Source: Candidatus Zixiibacteriota bacterium (lineage in GTDB: Bacteria; Zixibacteria; MSB-5A5; WJJR01). Taken from it: 6,434 bases of DNA. The stretch is from NCBI GenBank assembly GCA_020058315.1, contig JAGVEK010000297.1:1-6434 (forward strand), in the 5' to 3' direction. Positions 1-4,988 of this stretch are shown here, piece after piece. The first letter of the stretch is position 1. Every line of letters begins with the position of its first letter. The position numbers were made by a program, and so were the translations under genes. The notes beneath the pieces were generated by a model. The model was not told the origin of the DNA and ran no database searches. It was given only the letters and a program-made list of their open reading frames with translations.

Positions 1-767
1 ACGCTCGTCTGATCAGCCTTGATGACCAGGTCGTAGATGAGGTTGGTCGGGCCGGGATTGCAGGCCAGGGATTCCATCAGCCAGACCACCAGTTCGGTTT
101 CGCCTTCCGCGATCCATGCGAGGGACTCGACCCCGATGATTCGCTCTGCAATGAGGCTGGAGAGCGCAGTATGTTGGCGCCCACGCCCCTCACGCCACTC
201 CAGGAAGTAGGCGTTGATGCCATTCCTGGTTGCCCAAACATGGAGGTCATCCGTGATCGGATGCCAGGTCGACGTGCGATCCTTGTTGGTCACGGTCAAA
301 TCGGTGACAGGTTTGCCCGCGTCGTGGCACAGGGCGGCGAGGAAGACTGCCAGTTGCCAGCGCGGCTCCATTTCGCGTCGGTGTTTTGGGGAAATGGCCG
401 ATTGCAAAAGAACACGATCCGCGGATTGAAGCGCCCACAAGCCCACCTCGATGGCATGTCGCAGCAAGCCCCCTGCCCCTCGATGATGGTGCGACTGCGA
501 CGCCGGCAGCAGATGCGAAAACGAAGCGAAGCGCTTTATCGCCGACAGGTAATGCTTATTAAAAATCTCCGGCGTGGCGATGGCCGAGTTGGAAATCCTG
601 TCCAGCAGTTCCTTTTGGGTCTCGAGCAGCTTTTCCGGGGAAACGACGGGCAAGCCTTTCATGAAGGGTGGATAACGGGGAATTTCATCATCGCCCCAGT
701 GGTAGATAGACTCGCCGGCGCGCAACGGCTCAGGCAGAGGTGTTGATTTCCTTTTTCGCCAGAACAT
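1..767 (-). CDS. traI: MobH-family conjugative relaxase (TraI_2 domain), N-terminal part, runs off the window
   Basis: Relaxases of this family nick DNA at the transfer origin and pilot the strand during conjugation. The minus-strand frame is open from the ATG at 767 to the window edge, giving 255 residues with no stop; the C-terminal part lies outside. The TraI_2 hallmarks are visible: a basic N-terminus (MFWRKRK), a triple-histidine motif HHHRGAGGLLRH at residues 93-104 and the HD-type metal motif LCHDAGKP at 146-153, typical of the HD-fold relaxase domain of ICEs and IncA/C-like plasmids. The ATG at 767 is the only good start: a TAG closes the frame 13 codons upstream and the intervening codons include only CTG as a possible alternative. 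No strong Shine-Dalgarno is visible, so translation may be coupled to traF, whose stop lies 72 bp upstream. The family call is secure from motifs; the ICE assignment is inference from neighbours. Confidence 0.9.
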   Translation of the reverse strand, partial: MFWRKRKSTPLPEPLRAGESIYHWGDDEIPRYPPFMKGLPVVSPEKLLETQKELLDRISNSAIATPEIFNKHYLSAIKRFASFSHLLPASQSHHHRGAGGLLRHAIEVGLWALQSADRVLLQSAISPKHRREMEPRWQLAVFLAALCHDAGKPVTDLTVTNKDRTSTWHPITDDLHVWATRNGINAYFLEWREGRGRQHTALSSLIAERIIGVESLAWIAEGETELVVWLMESLACNPGPTNLIYDLVIKADQTS

Positions 768-839
768 CAGCAGGCATTCAGGCCATTGCTGCGGCTTTGA
801 TTGCTACGGTGGCTTCAGCGCAGGGGCTCGCGGGGAACC

Positions 840-1337
840 TCAAAGAATCTGGAAAGCGCGGCCGATAACATGCTCATCATCGACCCATCCGACGAGGGCG
901 TATCTGGAATCCAGGCTATCCGGATGCGGCGCGGCCATGTAGTAATGCCTCGGTGGAATTATTCCCGTGGGTCCGGGCATCAGGGAAATGCCAGACTTCG
1001 CTTTTGGCTTTGCCCGTCCAACGGATTTTCCGTCAACGAAAAACTCAACATATCCCGACCCCAGATCGACACTACTCACGTTCGCCCCGGCGATGCCCGT
1101 GACTCGCTTGAGGAACCACGCTCCAGGGGCATAGGGACCCCCGCCCTGGTAACGGAAAGCCGCAAGATCTCCCAGTTCAGGCTTGACTCCCTTTTGAATG
1201 AGATAGACCTTGCCTGACAGAGAGTGCGAGACGTTGATCGATACGGCGAGGTACCGTCCAGCCAGGACACCTATGGCCAGCAGCCAAAGATAACCAGGTG
1301 CGTTTTTGGCAAGGTGCCGATAGATGAGGTTGAGCAT
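840..1337 (-). CDS. traF: TraF-type S26 signal peptidase of the conjugation system
   Basis: A 165-residue inner-membrane serine peptidase of the S26/TraF type. Relatives process or cyclise the conjugative pilin, or mature other secreted transfer proteins. A hydrophobic segment at residues 14-31 would anchor it. Next comes the catalytic-serine box INVSHSLSGKVY (34-45), with Ser39 the likely nucleophile. GGGPYAPGAWFLKRVTG (65-81) carries the candidate general-base lysine, Lys77. A C-terminal YALVGWVDDEHVIGRA box (145-160) matches the conserved end of the family. The usual proline after the serine (S-x-P) is replaced by serine, a mild deviation. The ATG overlaps the TGA of a 25-codon open run by one base (TGATG at 1335-1339), suggesting translational coupling; no good Shine-Dalgarno is seen. 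It precedes the relaxase gene by 72 bp, presumably in one transcript. The family is well supported; the exact substrate is unknown. Confidence 0.88.
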   Translation of the reverse strand: MLNLIYRHLAKNAPGYLWLLAIGVLAGRYLAVSINVSHSLSGKVYLIQKGVKPELGDLAAFRYQGGGPYAPGAWFLKRVTGIAGANVSSVDLGSGYVEFFVDGKSVGRAKPKAKSGISLMPGPTGIIPPRHYYMAAPHPDSLDSRYALVGWVDDEHVIGRAFQIL

Positions 1338-1414
1338 CAGAGGATGCTAGCCATCGCCCCAGCCAATTTCAGCCCGATAAGCGCACTTCTCGGCAGCTTT
1401 TCAAATAATGTCGA
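1337..1414 (-). other. short open run ending in TGATG at traF; possible mini-ORF
   Basis: Between the flhC-like stop and traF, the minus strand has a 25-codon run open from a TAA at 1415-1417 to the TGA overlapping the traF start. Its translation contains LIGLKLAGAMASIL, a small hydrophobic stretch. The only in-frame ATG is five codons from the end, so any real start would be a CTG or TTG. It may be a leader peptide that couples translation to traF, the tail of a decayed small membrane gene, or chance. Confidence 0.2.
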
Positions 1415-1445
1415 TTACAGCCTGGCGTCGTTTGCTCCGATACCC

Positions 1446-1922
1446 TTAGTCGGCGACAACCACGCTGGTTTCGCAAAACGGGCAGTGATCGGTATGTTTG
1501 CTGCCGGCGTCGTAGATGAACGCCGCATTGCACACTTGGCACGGCACGAGCATGACAATCTTTACCCGCACGTCACGAGCGGCAAAGTAGGCGGCGTTGA
1601 TGTCCAGGGGACCGCAAATCCGCTGATATTCCTGCCATGTCGTCATCAGACTGGTCGTCGTCAAGTCTGAGGCAAAGATGCGCTGATGGAGTGCGGCAAA
1701 TGCCGACAGTCGGGCCGCAGAGTCACGATCCTTGATGAAGGACAGTACGGTCTCCGGCAATTTCCCGTTCGAGGGTTTTACGCCGTGCACATCTTTCCAC
1801 CATTGCCGCAATGTTCGCGTCCCGATGCGTGTCATGCCTCGAATGATGGACAGTCTCAGCCCGGCGCGAATGAGCTCGTGGGCCTGTTGAAGATTTTCTA
1901 GTTCAGCTAAGGCGACCACCAC
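1446..1922 (-). CDS. FlhC-like transcriptional activator subunit (SetC/AcaC type)
   Basis: A 158-residue homologue of FlhC, the DNA-contacting subunit of the FlhD4C2 activator. On ICEs and IncA/C plasmids, FlhC relatives (SetC, AcaC) switch on transfer genes rather than flagella. The N-terminal part follows FlhC closely: a helical LQQAHELIRAGLRLSIIRGM stretch (11-30), then a TRIGTRTLRQWWKDVHG segment like the FlhC DNA-binding region. The C-terminal zinc site is complete: Cys128-x2-Cys131 and Cys147-x2-Cys150. It is shorter than E. coli FlhC (192 residues), ending soon after the zinc site. The start is a GTG at 1922 with AGGGAG at 1927-1932, immediately after (overlapping) the stop of the small upstream ORF; a second GTG follows at once, so the start could be one codon later. 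Neighbouring traF and traI fit a transfer activator. Family call strong; role inferred from context. Confidence 0.87.
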   Translation of the reverse strand: MVVALAELENLQQAHELIRAGLRLSIIRGMTRIGTRTLRQWWKDVHGVKPSNGKLPETVLSFIKDRDSAARLSAFAALHQRIFASDLTTTSLMTTWQEYQRICGPLDINAAYFAARDVRVKIVMLVPCQVCNAAFIYDAGSKHTDHCPFCETSVVVAD

Positions 1923-1930
1923 CGAACTCC

Positions 1931-2134
1931 CTATCGCCTCGGTTCGATAAACGTAAAGACTTGCCGCTTCTGCGGAAATGCTCGTCGTGCTCTGAGCAGT
2001 ACATCCTGCTTTGATGTGAAAGCTACGTTGCCGTTCGGCGTAGTCAATGGCCGCTGACCACCAAGGAAGCCATAAAACACGAAGTTCGCCTCTCGGAACA
2101 AAGCGTCAGGGGTGTGAGCCTGACAAGTCCTCAC
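1931..2134 (-). CDS. small ORF of unknown function between the flhD- and flhC-like genes
   Basis: A 67-residue ORF I do not recognise. It starts at a GTG (2134) preceded by AGGGA (2142-2146) with seven bases of spacing, 16 bp after the flhD-like stop, and its TAG (1931-1933) overlaps the Shine-Dalgarno of the flhC-like gene. This tight spacing on both sides is the best evidence that it is translated. The product is basic and ends in a run rich in Arg, Lys and Gln, with FVFYGFLGGQRPLTTPNG near the middle and KRQVFTFIEPRR at the end. There is no signal peptide, membrane helix or cysteine cluster. A longer reading from an ATG at 2221 would overlap the flhD-like gene by 71 bp and lacks a reason to prefer it. 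It might modulate the activator or only keep the two subunit genes translationally coupled; neither is shown. Confidence 0.55.
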   Translation of the reverse strand: MRTCQAHTPDALFREANFVFYGFLGGQRPLTTPNGNVAFTSKQDVLLRARRAFPQKRQVFTFIEPRR

Positions 2135-2150
2135 GCTGAAATCCCTGGCC

Positions 2151-2474
2151 TCATGCTTCAGTTGTCTGTCGGGATGTCGGGAAGGAAGCTGTCCCTCCCC
2201 GTGGTCTGGCAGATGCCGCAATAGAGATCGAGTAGGCCGCTTTCTGCAAGCCCTGGAGCGACAGCAGACGATCCATTTCGGTTTCCGTCAACCTGATGCT
2301 GATGACGCTGATGCCTATGTCTCGCGCCATCGCATCGATCTCATCCAGAGTCATCTGGGCGATGCGGTCCAGAGCGGTTCGGGATAGCCCCGTCATGATC
2401 TCTCCGGACCTGGACTTCGACGCTTCTCGGGCCATTATGAGAAACTGGCGGTTAATCGAAATGATGTCATTCAT
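2151..2474 (-). CDS. FlhD-like transcriptional activator subunit (SetD/AcaD type)
   Basis: A 107-residue homologue of FlhD, the non-zinc partner of FlhC in the heteromeric activator. The N-terminus (MNDIISINRQFLIMAREA) matches the FlhD opening helix (the DIN..YLLLAQR region). It is followed by an LSRTALDRIAQMTLDEIDAMA stretch equivalent to the FlhD helix in which the gene regulators of this family share a similar LA-LT-P/LD pattern. The length is close to E. coli FlhD (116 residues), and the last ~25 residues are low-complexity and probably disordered. It is the first gene after the divergent promoter, 90 bp from the XRE repressor gene, with a 5' leader of about 30 nt; only a weak GGA lies before the ATG at 2474. 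Pairing with the downstream FlhC-like gene makes the call much firmer than the sequence alone. The role in conjugation is inferred from the neighbouring transfer genes. Confidence 0.82.
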   Translation of the reverse strand: MNDIISINRQFLIMAREASKSRSGEIMTGLSRTALDRIAQMTLDEIDAMARDIGISVISIRLTETEMDRLLSLQGLQKAAYSISIAASARPRGGTASFPTSRQTTEA

Positions 2475-2512
2475 GTCGCTTTTCCAAAATTGGACTACTA
2501 TCCACGGTGACT

Positions 2513-2528
2513 AACGATATACATCGTT
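2513..2528. promoter_or_regulatory. candidate operator palindrome for the XRE repressor
   Basis: AACGATATACATCGTT has perfect 6-bp arms (AACGAT/ATCGTT) around a 4-bp centre, with 14 of 16 positions symmetric. It covers the -10 box and part of the spacer of the flhD-like promoter in the divergent gap, where a bound XRE dimer would block RNA polymerase. It could also affect the repressor's own promoter, which I could not place with confidence. The assignment to this repressor is inference from position. Confidence 0.5.
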
Positions 2529-2542
2529 CGGTCTGTTGTCAA
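2514..2542 (-). promoter_or_regulatory. sigma-70-type promoter for the flhD-like operon
   Basis: On the minus strand a perfect TTGACA (-35, 2537-2542) is followed by a 17-bp spacer and TATCGT (-10, 2514-2519). Transcription would begin near 2506-2507 and give a leader of about 30 nt before the flhD-like ATG. The -10 box lies inside the palindrome at 2513-2528. Confidence 0.65.
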
Positions 2543-2564
2543 TTGTAAAAGAAACCGAAAGAGG

Positions 2565-3005
2565 ATGCTTTTGAATTCGACACCCGAAAACGACATCGCC
2601 GCTCGGCTTCGACTCTGGCGGAAAGATGTACTGGAAATGACCCAGGTGAGGTTCGCCGAGGCCACGGGGGTTCATCTCAGCGCGATCCGAAAGTACGAGG
2701 GCCGCCATAGCGTGCCCAGCGGTGAATCATTGCTTGCCATTGCCAGCACAGGAGTCGATCTACACTGGTTGCTCACCGGTGAAGGTGATATGCGGGCGCC
2801 GGCCAACAGCACTGGAAATAGCCCAAAGACGAAGACTGATACCGATGTTGTCAGACGTCTGATGGCGATCGAGGGACTTTTAAACGGAATTCAGGGCGAC
2901 AAGCGATTTGCCGTTCTGGAGGAAATTTTTTCACGCGTTCAGGAAGCGAAACGAGTAGCCGAGTTGGAGCATCTAGTCAGCAAAATAAAACGCAAGCGTG
3001 CTTGA
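2565..3005 (+). CDS. XRE-family (Cro/CI-like) helix-turn-helix repressor
   Basis: A 146-residue DNA-binding protein divergent from the FlhD/FlhC-like operon, presumably its repressor. The HTH domain spans about residues 11-70: Q27-VRFAEATGV and HLSAIRKYEGRHSVP form the two HTH helices, and DLHWLLTGEGDM (65-76) is the conserved end of this phage-like subgroup. The remaining ~70 residues hold a Thr/Asn-rich linker and a charged helix (VQEAKRVAELEHLVSKIKRKRA) that looks like a short coiled coil. There is no LexA/S24 peptidase domain, so cleavage-driven induction as in SetR is unlikely. The ATG at 2565 directly abuts the AAAGAGG Shine-Dalgarno (2558-2564) with no spacing; the in-frame TTG at 2571 has six bases and may be the true start, two codons shorter. 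The repressor role is inferred from family and layout. Confidence 0.83.
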   Translation: MLLNSTPENDIAARLRLWRKDVLEMTQVRFAEATGVHLSAIRKYEGRHSVPSGESLLAIASTGVDLHWLLTGEGDMRAPANSTGNSPKTKTDTDVVRRLMAIEGLLNGIQGDKRFAVLEEIFSRVQEAKRVAELEHLVSKIKRKRA

Positions 3006-3143
3006 CTAGAAATGCTGAAGGCTGCGAATCTGTCCTCTGACTAATCGATCCTGTCACTCACCGTCCGCAAGAACGACTGCATTGATATTAGGTTTAGTTT
3101 CATCCATGACGACCTACGGTGACAACGCAATGCGCATTCCGCC

Positions 3144-3190
3144 GACGACTACTTCGCGATGCGCCCAAATGACCGCGAAAATCAGTCGTC
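3144..3190. repeat. imperfect inverted repeat between the convergent XRE gene and gcdH remnant
   Basis: GACGACT (3144-3150) pairs with AGTCGTC (3184-3190), and an inner TTCGCG (3153-3158) pairs with CGCGAA (3174-3179). The two stems are separated by a small internal loop, with a 15-base terminal loop. It lies between convergent genes, where a two-way terminator would be useful, but no strong T-run follows on either strand. It could also be a remnant end of a mobile element. The rest of 3006-3220 holds nothing I recognise. Confidence 0.3.
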
Positions 3191-3220
3191 TTTGCTGCAT
3201 TCAAATGTGCTAGGCGACAA

Positions 3221-3917
3221 TCAGGCACTGAAAGCTTGTATCCCCGTCTGCGCCCGCACCAGAATCAGCGCATGGATGTCGTGGGTGCCTTCGTAGGTAT
3301 TCACCACTTCCAGATTGACCAAATGGCGGATCACGCCGAACTCGTCGGAAATACCGTTGCCGCCGAGCATGTCGCGCGCGACGCGGGCGATGTCCAGCGA
3401 CTTGCCGCAGGAATTGCGCTTCATGATCGAGGTGATCTCCACCGCTGCTGTGCCTTCGTCCTTCATGCGACCCAGGCGCAGGCAGCCCTGCAGGCCCATG
3501 GTGATCTCGGTCTACATGTTGGCCAGCTTGAGCTGGATCAACTGGTTGGCCGCCAGCGGCCGGCCGAACTGCTTGCGATCCAGGGTGTATTGACGTGCCG
3601 CGTGCCAGCAGTACTCGGCCGCGCCCAGCGCGCCCCAGGTGATGCCGTTGCGGGCCGAGTTGAGGCAGGTGAACGGACCCTTGAGGCCGCGCACGTCGGG
3701 ACAAGTGCAGAACACCTCGTCCATGACGATCTCGCCGGTGTTCGAGGCGCGCAGGCCGACCTTGCCATGGATGGGAGGGGAGGGGGCCTTACTCCAGCAC
3801 GAAGCCGCGAATCTGGCCGCCGTCGTCCTTGGCCCAGACCACGAAGACGTCGGCGATCGGGCTGTTGGTGATCCACATCTTGGAACCGGACAGGCTGTAG
3901 CCGCCGGGGATGGCGCG
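3221..3917 (-). pseudogene. gcdH: glutaryl-CoA dehydrogenase remnant (3' part), decayed
   Basis: This is the C-terminal part of a GcdH-type acyl-CoA dehydrogenase, an FAD enzyme that oxidises and decarboxylates glutaryl-CoA to crotonyl-CoA. Recognisable blocks in order are GGYSLSGSKMWITNSP, IHGKVGLRAS, PDVRGLKGPFTCLNSAR, YTLDRKQFGRPLAANQLIQ and the closing YEGTHDIHALIL with the family's catalytic glutamate. The 5' part, including most of the N-terminal helical domain, is absent. Three lesions remain: after RGFVLE a TAA at 3789-3791 and loss of several codons put the following block in another frame; at about 3700-3712 the expected residues between FC and PDVRG are missing; and a CAG-to-TAG-like change at 3512-3514 stops the frame in LANM*TEI. 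The homology resumes beyond each. It is visibly GC-richer than the catabolic genes beside it. It cannot make a working enzyme. Confidence 0.88.
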
Positions 3918-3967
3918 ACAGAATGTGGATTGCTGAACATCTTTAAAACTCCCGCCAATGGATCCAT
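3914..3967 (-). pseudogene. truncated start of a possible NDP-forming acyl-CoA synthetase
   Basis: An ATG at 3967, ten bases after AGGAA (on the minus strand), opens a frame reading MDPLAGVLKMFSNPHSVA before it runs into gcdH remnant sequence in a different frame. LKMFSNPHSVA resembles the usual opening of ADP/NDP-forming acyl-CoA synthetases (a LF-NP-SVAV-GAS pattern), whose next residues would be the CoA-binding Rossmann loop, lost here. If right, it was the fourth gene of the catabolic operon and would have supplied a CoA thioester. Only about 18 residues support this, so it is a lead, not a firm call. Confidence 0.35.
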
Positions 3968-4034
3968 GAATAGGCTGTTCCTAGAACTGGGTGACCCTGG
4001 CAGTCTTGGCAGGTATAGGCACTGGAGCTGCGCG

Positions 4035-4274
4035 CTATTCGATTCGCAATTCCTTGTCGTCGAATCTGACGATCTTGCCCTCAAATCCGCCTACCAGTGC
4101 GCCGAACCACACCGCCTCGAAAAGCCCGGTGTCCTCTCGCTGAATACAAATGTCGTTTTTGGATTTGAAGGCCACATAACCGCGACCCTTTTCACATTGA
4201 ACGTCTTTCGCCAGAGATAGCACCTGGATCAGCGGCTGATACTCGGGAACATCCGGAAAATAAATATTTGGCAT
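4035..4274 (-). CDS. 79-residue protein of unknown function in the catabolic operon
   Basis: I do not recognise this protein. It starts at an ATG (4274) after AGAGGA with about eight bases of spacing, 12 bp after the stop of the VOC gene, so it is clearly the next cistron. The sequence has no membrane helix, signal peptide or metal motif. It is a small mixed alpha/beta protein with an N-terminal FPDVPEYQPLIQVL helix, a GYVAF strand region, then EAVWFGALVGGFEGKIVRFD, whose Trp, Phe and Gly residues look like a folded hydrophobic core. A binding or accessory role for the oxygenases is possible but only suggested by position. Downstream the operon continues into the truncated frame at 3914-3967. 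Confidence 0.75.
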   Translation of the reverse strand: MPNIYFPDVPEYQPLIQVLSLAKDVQCEKGRGYVAFKSKNDICIQREDTGLFEAVWFGALVGGFEGKIVRFDDKELRIE

Positions 4275-4286
4275 ATTATATTCCTC

Positions 4287-4904
4287 TCAGCTTGTGCTTT
4301 GCATATACTTGCGAACGAGCTCCGCTTTTTTGTGCCACATGTCATAAACCGTCTTCTCGTCTGGGTTGTCATCGCCGAACGTCTGGATCATCGCTTCGAT
4401 GGTGAGACCAGTGTCAACGACATCGATTTCCTGCAATGGACGATCTTGACAGGCTATTTCGAGATCGTAGCCGTTGGGATCCTGAAAATAGATTGAGGAA
4501 AGCGTCTCATGCCTGACCACCGGAGTCACTTTGACACCTGTTCGTTTGATCACCGTCCGCCAACGCTCCAACTCGGCTACGTCACGAGCCGTCCACGCGG
4601 TGTGCCGAGCAAGTCCCAAGTATTGGCCACGAAGAGCGGTGAAGGTCGGATTCGGCTTGGTTCCTATATAGTAAAAAAAGGCGATCAGACTGTTGTCTCC
4701 TGCCTCGAAAAAGAAATGTAAAAAATCCGGATGGCCATTTTCTGAACGGCCCCAACCCTTTGCCGTAATAGCGTGGGGCATTTTTAACCCTAGCCCATCC
4801 CTGTAAAACTCGACCGTGGACTTCGGTTTCCACGTGGGAAATGCCGTATGGTGAACTCCGTGTAATTGGGGAATATTTCTATTGATCTCTGTTGGGGTAT
4901 TCAT
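4287..4904 (-). CDS. VOC-family protein, probable single-domain extradiol-type dioxygenase
   Basis: A 205-residue vicinal-oxygen-chelate (glyoxalase/bleomycin-resistance/dioxygenase superfamily) protein with two beta-alpha-beta-beta-beta modules. Candidate metal ligands fall where the fold puts them: His19 in VHHTAF, His101 in ARHTAW and Glu149 in NGYDLEI, a His-His-Glu set usual for Fe(II) or Mn(II) extradiol dioxygenases. DFLHFFFEAGDNSLIAFFYY (60-79) matches a common VOC strand pair, and IYFQDPNGYDLE (138-149) is the classic final module. Single-domain members may also be isomerases, hydrolases or lyases, so ring cleavage is inference. I chose the ATG at 4904, which has AAAGGA about seven bases upstream; an ATG 16 codons earlier has no ribosome site. 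The gene follows the FAD monooxygenase by 84 bp, consistent with acting on the hydroxylated product. Confidence 0.85.
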   Translation of the reverse strand: MNTPTEINRNIPQLHGVHHTAFPTWKPKSTVEFYRDGLGLKMPHAITAKGWGRSENGHPDFLHFFFEAGDNSLIAFFYYIGTKPNPTFTALRGQYLGLARHTAWTARDVAELERWRTVIKRTGVKVTPVVRHETLSSIYFQDPNGYDLEIACQDRPLQEIDVVDTGLTIEAMIQTFGDDNPDEKTVYDMWHKKAELVRKYMQSTS

Positions 4905-4988
4905 TGGTATGTCCTTTCTGCTTGGTGAATAGGCATTGCTCAACACGGGCACGTCTGTATCTCGATTCGAAAGGTATTGATCACAGTT

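Noticed and set aside
171..746. Long plus-strand ORF opposite the relaxase gene
   Set aside because: It is a shadow: the minus strand here encodes clear TraI_2 motifs without interruption, while the plus-strand product has no recognisable domain and is rich in Arg and Gln.
768..839. Two short minus-strand runs (21 and 15 codons, separated by a TGA) in the gap between traF and the relaxase gene
   Set aside because: They are too short, the first would need a TTG start and the second runs into the relaxase gene in another frame. I see no evidence of translation.
2993..3004. CAAGC/GCTTG inverted repeat at the end of the XRE gene as a terminator
   Set aside because: The loop is only two bases, the stem is five pairs and no T-run follows, so it is not credible as an intrinsic terminator.
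3236..3871. 211-codon plus-strand ORF opposite the gcdH remnant
   Set aside because: The high GC content suppresses stops. The minus strand carries unmistakable acyl-CoA dehydrogenase blocks, so this is a shadow.
3512..4084. 190-codon minus-strand ORF read as one protein
   Set aside because: It is a chimera of out-of-frame sequence: it starts in the end of the 79-residue gene, passes the truncated synthetase-like start and ends in part of the gcdH pseudogene.
4905..4952. Longer N-terminus for the VOC protein from the ATG at 4952
   Set aside because: No ribosome site precedes it, the extra 16 residues do not look like the family, and the ATG at 4904 has a well-placed AAAGGA.
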